10,867 nucleotides of DNA, taken from an uncultured Solobacterium sp. (GTDB lineage: Bacteria > Bacillota_I > Bacilli_A > Erysipelotrichales > Erysipelotrichaceae). Made by a program: the position numbers and the translations under genes. The DNA lies in the NCBI GenBank assembly GCA_937895985.1, contig CALBKL010000165.1, positions 1-10,867 on the forward strand, read 5' to 3'. Numbering within the stretch: the first letter of the stretch is position 1; each line of letters starts with the position of its first letter. Shown here piece after piece: positions 1 to 6,499 of the stretch. Under the pieces are notes generated by a model that was not told the DNA's origin, searched no databases, and saw only the letters and a list, made by a program, of their open reading frames with translations.

Positions 1-45
1 GATAGGAGTCCGTCTCGTGGGCTCGGAGATGTGTATAAGAGACAG
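1..45 (+). other. Illumina Nextera i7 adapter remnant (artefact)
   Basis: Bases 12-45 match the Nextera read-2 transposase adapter. This includes the 19-base mosaic end at 27-45 (AGATGTGTATAAGAGACAG). Bases 1-3 (GAT) fit the tail of the P7 oligo, and 4-11 (AGGAGTCC) fit the i7 index commonly called N705. The order P7 tail, index, adapter, insert is exactly that of a library molecule. This is untrimmed adapter at a contig end, not a transposon of the organism. Genomic sequence starts at 46. Confidence 0.97.
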
Positions 46-929
46 CAATTAATGATAATGCTGGCATTAAGGCTGTATCGGTTACCCAAGAAGTTATTGA
101 TATGTTATTAGAAGCAAAATATTTCTATGATATTTCTTATGGGAAGATTGATGTTACTGCTGGGAAGATGATTTCTCTATGGCATGATGCTAGAGAAATA
201 GGTATGGAATTGAACACAAATGGAGAATATGGAGATATCCCAAACGGCGAAGAATTAGAAGAATCAATTAAGCATAAGGGCTGGGATAAAATAATCATTG
301 ATGATGAAAATAATACAGTTTTTATAACTGATCCATATGTATCACTTGATGTTGGTTCAGTTGCAAAAGGGTATGCGACACAAAGGGTAGCTGAATATTT
401 AGTGACTGAAAATGTTAAAAATGCTGTAATTGATGCAGGTGGAAATTTAAAAGCATTATCTGGAAAATATAACGGTAAGGATTGGATAACTGGAATTCGA
501 AATCCGAATAATCCGTCTCTAAGTCCAGATGATTCATTGCTTACAGTACAATATTCTGGGGATAAGTCAGCGGTCACTAGTGGTGATTACGAAAGAGCAT
601 TTATCGCAAAAGATGGCAAATCATATAGTCACATTATTGACCCAGATACTACATATCCTGCCGATAAGTATCGATCTGTGACAATCATAACAACAGATGC
701 AGGTGTAGCAGATTGCTTATCTACTGCATTATTTTGTTTGGACTATGAAGATGGTTTAAAAGTAATAGAACAATATAAGAAGGATCATGATAATGCCTTT
801 TTAGAAGTGATATGGGTAGCAAACAAAGATATTAATTTTGAAACAGATAATGTATATCACACCAAATCATTTAATATTGCATACACTGAAGGGCTGAAGG
901 GTAAAATTGATATCGTAAATGATAAGTGA
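46..929 (+). CDS. apbE: FAD:protein FMN transferase (ApbE family), 5' partial
   Basis: ApbE enzymes use FAD to attach FMN covalently to a Thr or Ser of target flavoproteins, usually outside the membrane, with Mg2+ as cofactor. The frame is open from the first genomic codon (48), so the N-terminus, including any lipoprotein signal, is lost at the contig end. Visible family motifs, in order: a region reading IDVTAGKMISLW; DVGSVAKGYA (around 348-377), equivalent to the D-G-AKGYA motif; IDAGGN (around 432); AVTSGDYER (570-596); HIIDPDTTYPA (630-662); and DAGVADCLSTALF (696-734), which carries the Asp and Thr expected to bind Mg2+. The common HIIDP-x-TG motif has Thr in place of Gly; some clostridial homologues also lack this Gly. 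An ATG at 102 lies well inside the domain and is not the true start. No target flavoprotein is visible in the window. Confidence 0.92.
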
Positions 930-982
930 TAATGATTGAGATGTACGGGGAGCGTTGTTCACAATAAGGGGGGGTTATCCTA

Positions 983-1030
983 TTGAATGAGTTTATGCAA
1001 TTTGTAGTAAATTTTTCATTAAATGAATAA
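983..1030 (+). CDS. possible 15-residue micro-ORF
   Basis: A TTG at 983 opens a 15-codon frame (MNEFMQFVVNFSLNE) ending in TAA at 1028-1030. A G-rich run at 967-974 sits at ribosome-binding distance, 8 bases upstream. No promoter is evident, the start is non-ATG, and part of the frame lies in the inverted repeat at 1005-1039. It could be chance. I do not recognise the peptide. Confidence 0.15.
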   Translation: MNEFMQFVVNFSLNE

Positions 1031-1039
1031 AAATTACTA
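1005..1039. repeat. imperfect AT-rich inverted repeat
   Basis: TAGTAA (1005-1010) pairs with TTACTA (1034-1039). After one bulged A at 1011, TTTTT (1012-1016) pairs with AAAAA (1029-1033). The 12-base loop spans 1017-1028. It lies between apbE and the rplU promoter. There is no GC-rich stem, so it is a poor terminator, but it could slow or end transcription or bind a regulator. Confidence 0.45.
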
Positions 1040-1073
1040 AAATATGTAATTGGCAGAAAATGGCGCTCGGCAG

Positions 1074-1104
1074 TGATTTCATATGCAAATTTTAGTAGAA
1101 ATCA
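1074..1104. repeat. inverted repeat abutting the rplU -35 box
   Basis: TGATTTC (1074-1080) and GAAATCA (1098-1104) form a perfect 7-base inverted repeat with a 17-base spacer. The right arm ends one base before the -35 hexamer at 1105. The placement suits an operator or activator site, although arms this short can arise by chance in AT-rich DNA. Confidence 0.4.
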
Positions 1105-1133
1105 TTGACGTAAAAGGACTTTACATGTAGTAT
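1105..1133 (+). promoter_or_regulatory. promoter of the rplU-prp-rpmA operon
   Basis: TTGACG (1105-1110) matches the sigma-A -35 consensus at five of six positions. A 17-base spacer separates it from TAGTAT (1128-1133), which matches TATAAT at four of six. Transcription would start near 1140, just before the structured leader. Confidence 0.65.
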
Positions 1134-1140
1134 ATCTATG

Positions 1141-1242
1141 TTATCAGCCCTCTTGTCGAGGTCTGTAACCGCTCAGGAAAGGGTTAAGTACGAAAGTCCC
1201 CTTGATGGCGCGTCTTATGATAAATGTCAGGAGGTGTTCAAA
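1141..1242 (+). ncRNA. putative L21 (rplU) leader RNA
   Basis: The roughly 100-base untranslated leader of rplU appears folded. TTATCA (1141-1146) pairs with TGATAA (1218-1223), closing a domain. Inside it are a hairpin CCTC (1149-1152)/GAGG (1158-1161) and another, TAACC (1166-1170)/GGTTA (1182-1186). The closing helix ends just before the ribosome binding site at 1229-1236. Bacillota rplU operons are known to carry an L21 leader family thought to mediate autogenous control; assignment to that family is inferred from position and pairing, not from a covariance-model match. The frame is open across the leader from an ATG at 1138, but that ATG sits at or before the predicted transcription start, and the L21 family start is at 1243. 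Confidence 0.6.
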
Positions 1243-1554
1243 TTGTACGCAATTATCGAAACAGGCGGAAAGCAACTTAAGGTTGAAGTAGGTCAGTCTA
1301 TCTTCGTTGAAAAGTTAGATGTTGAACCAGAAAGCACAGTCGTTATCGACAAGGTAGTTCTTGTTAGTGACGCAGCAACAAAGATTGGTACTCCATATGT
1401 AGAGGGTGCTAAGGTTACTTGCAAGGTTGTAAAGCAAGGCAAGGAAAAGAAGATCCATATCTTCAAGTATAAGGCTAAGAAGGGCTCTACTCGTCGTAAG
1501 CAGGGTCACCGTCAACCATATACAAAGTTGACAGTTGAAGCTATCGAGGCTTAA
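1243..1554 (+). CDS. rplU: 50S ribosomal protein L21 (bL21)
   Basis: bL21 binds 23S rRNA in the large ribosomal subunit. The 103-residue product begins [18 protein letters not shown], the standard L21 N-terminus, and has the typical basic C-terminal signature ([20 protein letters not shown]). The start is a TTG at 1243, not ATG. AGGAGGTG at 1229-1236 lies 6 bases upstream of it, and the family alignment begins at this residue. The same frame extends upstream to an ATG at 1138, but that would add 35 residues no L21 has and would cross the structured leader. It is the first gene of an operon with prp, which starts 5 bases after the L21 stop codon. Confidence 0.97.
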   Translation: MYAIIETGGKQLKVEVGQSIFVEKLDVEPESTVVIDKVVLVSDAATKIGTPYVEGAKVTCKVVKQGKEKKIHIFKYKAKKGSTRRKQGHRQPYTKLTVEAIEA

Positions 1555-1559
1555 GTCTC

Positions 1560-1871
1560 ATGATTGATATCCGTTATACGCAGCATGCTAATCACATAAC
1601 TTCATTAGAAATTAGCGGTCACGCTGGTTTTGCTGAGAGTGGTAAAGATTTAGTATGTGCAGCAGTTAGCGGTATTACATTCGGTTTGTTGAATGCATTA
1701 GATGAATTAACTGATGTTAAGAACATGACAGTTGGTGATAATCTAATTCAGGTTAATGTGGATAATCCTACAGCGGAAAGTGATTTATTACTATCTGCAG
1801 GTATTATTCAATTAAAGACGGTTCAACAACAGAATCAACGATTTATTAAAATTAAAAAAATGGAGGTGTAA
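1560..1871 (+). CDS. prp: ribosomal-processing cysteine protease Prp
   Basis: Prp (YsxB family) removes the N-terminal extension of ribosomal protein L27 in Bacillota and relatives, a step shown to be essential in Staphylococcus aureus. The 103-residue product carries the family core [19 protein letters not shown]. The predicted catalytic pair is His21 and Cys33, spaced as in the characterised enzyme. The gene sits between rplU and rpmA, 5 bases after one and 5 bases before the other, so all three proteins are made together. The ribosome binding site is weak (GAGG at 1546-1549, inside the rplU end), which suggests translational coupling to rplU. The substrate, with its cleavage motif, is encoded immediately downstream. 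Confidence 0.95.
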   Translation: MIDIRYTQHANHITSLEISGHAGFAESGKDLVCAAVSGITFGLLNALDELTDVKNMTVGDNLIQVNVDNPTAESDLLLSAGIIQLKTVQQQNQRFIKIKKMEV

Positions 1872-1876
1872 ATACT

Positions 1877-2164
1877 ATGAAGTTCACACTGGATATTCAG
1901 TTCTTTGCAAGTAAGAAGGGTGTATCTTCCACAAAGAACGGCCGTGATTCTGCCGGCAGAAGATTAGGTGCTAAGAAGGCTGATGGTCAGTATACAAACG
2001 CTGGCTCTATCATCTATCGTCAGAGAGGCACAAAGATCTACCCAGGCAAGAATGTTATGCGCGGTGGAGATGATACATTGTTTGCAACAGCTGCAGGTAT
2101 CGTTAAGTATGAGCGTCTTGGCAAGGATAAGAAGCAGGTTTCTGTTTATCCTCAAGAAGCTTAA
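1877..2164 (+). CDS. rpmA: 50S ribosomal protein L27 precursor (bL27)
   Basis: bL27 sits near the peptidyl-transferase centre of the large subunit, with its mature N-terminus reaching toward the tRNA acceptor ends. The 95-residue precursor starts [15 protein letters not shown]. The QFFA-SKKG junction (Ala11/Ser12) is the Prp cleavage motif, so the mature protein should begin at Ser12. The core [24 protein letters not shown] is typical of L27. The ribosome binding site GGAGGTG (1862-1868) overlaps the end of prp. A strong intrinsic terminator follows 18 bases after the stop codon. Confidence 0.98.
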   Translation: MKFTLDIQFFASKKGVSSTKNGRDSAGRRLGAKKADGQYTNAGSIIYRQRGTKIYPGKNVMRGGDDTLFATAAGIVKYERLGKDKKQVSVYPQEA

Positions 2165-2182
2165 TTTAAACAGTAATGGAAT

Positions 2183-2209
2183 GCTCCTGACAGGTTCAGG
2201 AGCTTTTTT
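2183..2209 (+). terminator. intrinsic terminator after rpmA
   Basis: GCTCCTGA (2183-2190) and TCAGGAGC (2196-2203) form a perfect 8-bp stem with a 5-base loop, followed by six T (2204-2209). It ends the ribosomal-protein operon. It also lies just 20 bases before the obgE start codon, so any transcript of obgE starting further upstream must read through it. Confidence 0.9.
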
Positions 2210-2229
2210 AAAGGAAAGGAGATTCCTTG

Positions 2230-3504
2230 ATGATTGACTTGGTAAAACTACATGTAAAAGCAGGTGACGGTGGCAGAGGTTGTGTTGCTTGGCGCCATGA
2301 GAAGTTCTACGCTAATGGTGGACCTTTTGGTGGTGATGGCGGTAAAGGTGGCGATATTTGGTTCGCTGTTGATACCAACGAAACAACATTAATGAAGCTA
2401 AAGTTTACACGTAAGATTAAGGCTGGCAATGGTATGCCAGGATTAATCAAAAAGATGCATGGTAAATCAGGAGATGACATCATTGTGCCTGTTCCTCTTG
2501 GAACAATGATTCGTAATGCGGCTAATGGTGATCTTTTAGCTGACCTTACAAAGCCAGGGCAAAAGGTATTGATTGCTCGTGGTGGTAAGGGTGGTCTAGG
2601 TAATATGCACTTTGCAACTTCAAGAAATGATGCTCCTGAATATGCGCAACCAGGTGAAGTTGGTGAAAGCTTAGATGTTCAAGTAGAATTACGACTTTTG
2701 GCGGATGCTGGTCTTATTGGTTTTCCATCCGTTGGTAAGTCAACATTCTTATCTGTTGTAACAAGAGCGAATCCACAGATTGCTGCATATCCTTTTACAA
2801 CACTGGAACCAAATATTGGTGTTGTACAGATGCCAAACGGTCGTAGTTTTGTGCTAGCGGATATGCCAGGTTTAATTGAAGGTGCCGGTGAAGGTAAGGG
2901 TTTAGGACATGAGTTCTTACGTCATATTAAGCGCTGTCGTGTATTGATTCACGTCATTGATATGTCTGGTGCGGAGCGTAATCCTGTTGAAGATTATGAA
3001 ATCATCAATAAGGAGTTAGCTACCTATGATTTAGCGCTAGAAAAGCGTCCTCAGATTGTGGTCGCAAATAAGATGGATGACGAATATGCACACATGTATT
3101 TGGAGGAGTTTAAAAAGAAATATCCAGATATTAAAGTCTATGAAACAAGTACATTAGAACATAAAGGTTTAGATGAGGTTCTCTATGCGGCACTTGCGGA
3201 AATTGATAAAGCTCGCGAGGTTGAAATGGAAACTCCTGAAAGTACAGAAGAGACCGTTGTATATCGTTATGAACCTAAGAAGCCAGACTTTAAGATTGTA
3301 AAACTTGGTCCAGGTAGATTTAAGGTTGACTCTGAAAAGATTGATCGTCTATTTGATACGGTTGACTTCGATAAGGAAGAAGAAACATATCAGTTTGCGA
3401 TGACACTACAGAAGATGGGTGTTGATAAGGCACTTTATGAAGCTGGTGCACGTGATGGTGATCAAGTTATCGTAAATACCTTTATCATGGATTATAAAGA
3501 GTGA
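2230..3504 (+). CDS. obgE: GTPase ObgE/CgtA, ribosome-associated
   Basis: Obg is an essential GTPase that binds the 50S subunit and links ribosome maturation with (p)ppGpp and stress signalling. The 424-residue product has the three usual parts. The glycine-rich Obg fold spans about 1-155 (AGDGGRG, GGDGGKGGD, GGKGGLGN). The G domain has the P-loop GFPSVGKS at 164-171, DMPGL at 211-215, NKMD at 280-283 and a G5-like segment around Ser307. The C-terminal OCT domain includes FKVDSEKIDRLFDTVDF and MGVDKALYEAGARDGDQV. I chose the ATG at 2230, 8 bases after AAAGGAG (2215-2221), over the in-frame TTG at 2227; MIDLVKLHVKAGDGG matches the family N-terminus. It ends 5 bases before ruvA. Confidence 0.97.
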   Translation: MIDLVKLHVKAGDGGRGCVAWRHEKFYANGGPFGGDGGKGGDIWFAVDTNETTLMKLKFTRKIKAGNGMPGLIKKMHGKSGDDIIVPVPLGTMIRNAANGDLLADLTKPGQKVLIARGGKGGLGNMHFATSRNDAPEYAQPGEVGESLDVQVELRLLADAGLIGFPSVGKSTFLSVVTRANPQIAAYPFTTLEPNIGVVQMPNGRSFVLADMPGLIEGAGEGKGLGHEFLRHIKRCRVLIHVIDMSGAERNPVEDYEIINKELATYDLALEKRPQIVVANKMDDEYAHMYLEEFKKKYPDIKVYETSTLEHKGLDEVLYAALAEIDKAREVEMETPESTEETVVYRYEPKKPDFKIVKLGPGRFKVDSEKIDRLFDTVDFDKEEETYQFAMTLQKMGVDKALYEAGARDGDQVIVNTFIMDYKE

Positions 3505-3509
3505 GTGAT

Positions 3510-4097
3510 ATGATAGCATTTGTAAAAGGAAAAGTAGCATCGTATGGTGCGGATTGGGTTGTAGTTGATTGTCATGATATTGGCTATCAGATGGCATATC
3601 CACATCCAGAAAACTTACATCTAAATGATGAAGTGTTCATCTATACATATCTTCATATTACAGAAAATGATATGAGTTTATTTGGTTTTGAAAGCCAAGA
3701 TGAAAAAGCATTATTCTTAAAGCTAATCTCTGTTAAGGGGCTAGGACCTAAGACAGCGATGGGGATGTTAAGTAAGTGTGGTTATCAATCTATTGTTTCT
3801 GCGATTGAATCAGGTGATGTAACTCTATTAAAGAAGATGCCTGGTATTGGGGCAAAGTCCGCAAGTCAGATTGTATTAGATTTAAAGGGCAAGTTAGTTG
3901 CTGTACCTACATCATCACCAAAACAGGATACAGTTTCATATCCTGCGGAAATTCGTGAGGCGTTAGAAGGTTTAAAGAATTTAGGTTATAAGCAGGGAGA
4001 ATTATCTGCAGTTGCAAATATGATGAGTGAAAACCCTGGATTAACAACTGAGAAGTATTTGAAACTCGGATTACAATTCTTAGTCAAACAAAAGTAA
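3510..4097 (+). CDS. ruvA: Holliday junction branch migration protein RuvA
   Basis: RuvA tetramers bind Holliday junctions and load the RuvB motor during recombinational repair. The 195-residue product starts MIAFVKGKVASYG (N-terminal OB fold). It has two helix-hairpin-helix motifs, VKGLGPKTA (75-83) and PGIGAKSA (111-118), and a C-terminal three-helix domain that contacts RuvB (about 147-195). The ATG at 3510 fits the family start; a GTG at 3501 is in frame but would overlap obgE and add three residues. The binding site is modest (GAG around 3499), consistent with coupling to obgE. ruvB follows 9 bases later. Confidence 0.96.
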   Translation: MIAFVKGKVASYGADWVVVDCHDIGYQMAYPHPENLHLNDEVFIYTYLHITENDMSLFGFESQDEKALFLKLISVKGLGPKTAMGMLSKCGYQSIVSAIESGDVTLLKKMPGIGAKSASQIVLDLKGKLVAVPTSSPKQDTVSYPAEIREALEGLKNLGYKQGELSAVANMMSENPGLTTEKYLKLGLQFLVKQK

Positions 4098-4106
4098 GGG
4101 AGGCAT

Positions 4107-5120
4107 ATGGAAGAGAGTGATCGTTTGTTATCTGCAAATGCAGAAATGGCTGATGATGAAGAAAGTCTTCGTCCGCAAACACTTGATGAATATATAGGCC
4201 AAGATACGCTAAAAGAAAACTTACGTATCTATATTCAGGCGGCTCTGCAGAGAAATGAATCTTTAGATCATGTTCTTTTGTATGGTCCTCCAGGATTGGG
4301 CAAGACTACACTTTCGTTTATTCTAGCCAACGAAATGCACTCTAAGGTTAGAGTGGCTTCTGGTCCATCCATTACAAAAGCTGGTGATTTAGCAGCGATA
4401 TTGTCGGTATTAGAGCCAGGAGATGTATTGTTTATTGATGAAATTCATCGTTTACCAAAACAAGTAGAAGAAGTTCTTTATCCTGCGATGGAGGATTTTG
4501 AATTAGATATTATGGTTGGTGGTGAAAATGGAGCAGGTGGAAGAAGTGTACGCTTGGATTTACCTCCATTTACTCTTGTTGGTGCGACGACTCGTGCTGG
4601 TGATTTATCAGCGCCACTAAGAGATCGTTTTGGTATCGTAGCGAAACTTGAGTACTATAATCAAGATCAGTTATGTTCTATCGTTAGTCGTACAGCACGT
4701 GTATTGAACGCACCAATTCATACTGCTGCAGTGGATGAGATTGCACGTCGTTCTCGTGGCACACCACGAATTGCCAATCGTTTGCTACGTCGTATCCGTG
4801 ATTTTGCACAAGTGCTTAACGATGGTCATGTCTCTAAGGAGATTGCCCAGACTGCGTTAGACCGTTTGAAGGTCGACTCCCTTGGTTTAGATGAAGTCGA
4901 TATTCGTTACTTACGTGGAATTATTGAACGTTTCCATGGTGGTCCAGTAGGTCTTGAATCTCTTGCGAATGCAATATCAGAAGAGACAACAACACTGGAA
5001 GATGTGTATGAACCATATCTCATACAGATAGGCTTTGTGAATCGTACCAGTCGTGGTCGTGTGGTAACAGAGAAGGCTTACGAGCACTTGCATATTACAC
5101 ATACCGATACATTGTTTTAA
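4107..5120 (+). CDS. ruvB: Holliday junction DNA helicase RuvB
   Basis: RuvB is the hexameric AAA+ ATPase that drives branch migration of Holliday junctions with RuvA. The 337-residue product shows Walker [10 protein letters not shown] (60-68), Walker B FIDEIH (Asp111, Glu112), sensor 1 GATTRAG (159-165), an arginine finger in RDRFG (Arg174), sensor 2 [12 protein letters not shown], and a C-terminal winged-helix domain ending [14 protein letters not shown]...[16 protein letters not shown]. All key residues are present and the length is usual. The ribosome binding site AAGGGAGG (4096-4103) overlaps the ruvA stop codon, so the pair is coupled. A terminator follows directly. Confidence 0.98.
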   Translation: MEESDRLLSANAEMADDEESLRPQTLDEYIGQDTLKENLRIYIQAALQRNESLDHVLLYGPPGLGKTTLSFILANEMHSKVRVASGPSITKAGDLAAILSVLEPGDVLFIDEIHRLPKQVEEVLYPAMEDFELDIMVGGENGAGGRSVRLDLPPFTLVGATTRAGDLSAPLRDRFGIVAKLEYYNQDQLCSIVSRTARVLNAPIHTAAVDEIARRSRGTPRIANRLLRRIRDFAQVLNDGHVSKEIAQTALDRLKVDSLGLDEVDIRYLRGIIERFHGGPVGLESLANAISEETTTLEDVYEPYLIQIGFVNRTSRGRVVTEKAYEHLHITHTDTLF

Positions 5121-5130
5121 GAATTTATTA

Positions 5131-5160
5131 AGCGCACATGACTTAAATGTGTGCTTTTTT
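5131..5160 (+). terminator. intrinsic terminator after ruvB
   Basis: AGCGCACAT (5131-5139) pairs with ATGTGTGCT (5147-5155), nine pairs including one G-U, around a 7-base loop. A run of six T follows (5155-5160). It closes the obgE-ruvA-ruvB unit. Confidence 0.88.
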
Positions 5161-5212
5161 ATGTAAAAAGGCCTGAAAATACGTGAATTTTATGTGAAAA
5201 ATTACCGATTTC

Positions 5213-5242
5213 TTGCAAAGAATGCAATGAATCATATAAAAT
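5213..5242 (+). promoter_or_regulatory. predicted leaderless promoter of the CHAP gene
   Basis: TTGCAA (5213-5218) is a -35 candidate. The -10 can be read as TATAAA (5235-5240, spacer 16) or TAAAAT (5237-5242, spacer 18). Either reading puts transcription start at about 5247-5249, at the ATG itself. No Shine-Dalgarno sequence precedes the ATG; the preceding bases are part of the -10 region. Confidence 0.6.
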
Positions 5243-5248
5243 AATGAT

Positions 5249-6424
5249 ATGTTTAAAAAGAAAAATAAGAAAACAAGTCTTGTTGCAGCAGCGTATATCG
5301 CCACAGTTTTATTTGGTGGATATGCTTCTGTACAACATGTATATGCGGATAACACGGCCCCAACAATCGATACAGAAGTTTTACCGGTCATCGAAGTTAG
5401 CTCTGCTGATTTAAATCCACAAGAGACGATTAAGCATTCTATCTTACAGGAAAGAAGTCAGTCTCTAACAGATATGGATTATAAGAATATCGATATGGGT
5501 AAAACAAAGTTAATATTAGAAGGCTTTGATCGTAACCTTACAGGTATTCAACAGGCAACTGCGCGTGTAACTTTAGTCAATAAAGATACTGATGATAAGA
5601 CACTGGGATATTCCTTTATCCAAAAGGTATTGATTAAGGTTGTAACAAGTACTGCTCCTGTTATTAAATTGAAGTCTGATTCTGTTACTGTTAACAATGG
5701 TGATACTTGGAATGCTTCCAACTACATTTCATATATCAATGATGATTCTGGTGTTTTACCAGCATTAACAATTACTGGTAATGTAGATATGTCGACAGAT
5801 GGTAACTATACAGTTTTATATACTGTTGTAGATACAACTGGTAATAAGTCATTTGCACAGTTGAATGTTACAGTAAAGACTCCGCAAGAAGTGATTGATA
5901 ACAAGATTGAAGAAGAGCGTAAAGCAAAGGAAAATGAAAAGATTCAAGCTGCGAAACAAGCGCTTGAAAATAGTTCGAATTCTAGTGCATTTATCAGTTC
6001 TGCACAATTACTTGCGGATGCAGATGAAGCTTGGAAGGCTTATGCAAAAGCGGGATTAATTACGGATCATGAAACTGGTGATACTGGTAATAATTACTCA
6101 TTTAGCCAATGTACATGGTGGGTATATATCCGTCGTCATCAGTTAGGCTTAACTGCTGGTAGTTTGATGGGTAATGGTAATCAATGGGCAAATACAGCTC
6201 GTAGTTTAGGATATTCTGTTTCCAATACACCGATGGTTGGTGACGTCATGGTATTTGCGGCTGGGCAAGAAGGTTCAGATGGTTACTATGGTCACGTTGC
6301 AATCGTAGAGGGTATTACAACTGATGGTTCTGTTATTACATCTGAATGTGGTGCAAGCCGAAATGGTCAACCATATTCACGTGTTATCTCTGATCCATCA
6401 AGATTTGAGTACATTCACTATTAA
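5249..6424 (+). CDS. secreted CHAP-domain cell-wall hydrolase with Ig-like domain
   Basis: This is probably an exported peptidoglycan amidase or endopeptidase. Residues 1-33 form a signal peptide: basic MFKKKNKK, a hydrophobic core, and a VYA-D cleavage site after Ala33. Residues about 134-210 look like a bacterial Ig-like module of the DUF5011 type (TAPVIKLKSDSVTVNNGD ... GNYTVLYTVVDTTGNKS). The stretch before it (about 36-130) may be a related, more diverged domain. A charged, probably coiled-coil linker follows (about 212-243, EEERKAKENEKIQAAKQ). The C-terminal CHAP domain (about 278-391) has Cys288 in SQCTWW, His349 in YGHVAIV and Glu366 in SECG, the expected catalytic set. There is no sortase motif or terminal membrane anchor. 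The gene stands alone between two terminators, with its own promoter and no ribosome binding site. The exact bond cleaved cannot be told from sequence. Confidence 0.9.
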   Translation: MFKKKNKKTSLVAAAYIATVLFGGYASVQHVYADNTAPTIDTEVLPVIEVSSADLNPQETIKHSILQERSQSLTDMDYKNIDMGKTKLILEGFDRNLTGIQQATARVTLVNKDTDDKTLGYSFIQKVLIKVVTSTAPVIKLKSDSVTVNNGDTWNASNYISYINDDSGVLPALTITGNVDMSTDGNYTVLYTVVDTTGNKSFAQLNVTVKTPQEVIDNKIEEERKAKENEKIQAAKQALENSSNSSAFISSAQLLADADEAWKAYAKAGLITDHETGDTGNNYSFSQCTWWVYIRRHQLGLTAGSLMGNGNQWANTARSLGYSVSNTPMVGDVMVFAAGQEGSDGYYGHVAIVEGITTDGSVITSECGASRNGQPYSRVISDPSRFEYIHY

Positions 6425-6428
6425 GATT

Positions 6429-6459
6429 AAGGAAGATACATAAAGTATCTTCCTTTTTT
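6429..6459 (+). terminator. intrinsic terminator after the CHAP gene
   Basis: AAGGAAGATAC (6429-6439) and GTATCTTCCTT (6445-6455) form a perfect 11-bp stem with a 5-base loop. T runs from 6454 to 6459. It starts 4 bases after the stop codon. Confidence 0.92.
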
Positions 6460-6464
6460 GATAG

Positions 6465-6493
6465 TTGAAATCAGTGCTTGTTTTGAATAAAAT
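6465..6493 (+). promoter_or_regulatory. predicted leaderless promoter of the small membrane gene
   Basis: TTGAAA (6465-6470), a 17-base spacer and TAAAAT (6488-6493) make a near-consensus sigma-A promoter. Six bases separate the -10 from the ATG at 6500, so transcription should start at or within a base or two of the start codon. There is no Shine-Dalgarno sequence. Confidence 0.7.
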
Positions 6494-6499
6494 ACCTAT

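Noticed and set aside
12..45. Mosaic end as evidence of a Tn5 or other transposon
   Set aside because: It is flanked by the Illumina index and P7 tail, so it is library adapter, not a mobile element of the genome.
137..577. 146-codon open frame on the minus strand inside apbE
   Set aside because: It is antisense to a frame with clear ApbE motifs, has no recognisable domain and no supporting start signals; a shadow frame.
1138..1242. N-terminal extension of L21 from the ATG at 1138
   Set aside because: The family N-terminus begins at the TTG at 1243 with a strong ribosome binding site. The extension crosses the structured leader, and its ATG sits at or before the predicted transcription start.
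1968..2237. 89-codon plus-strand frame overlapping rpmA
   Set aside because: It overlaps L27 in another frame, runs through the terminator and has no domain.
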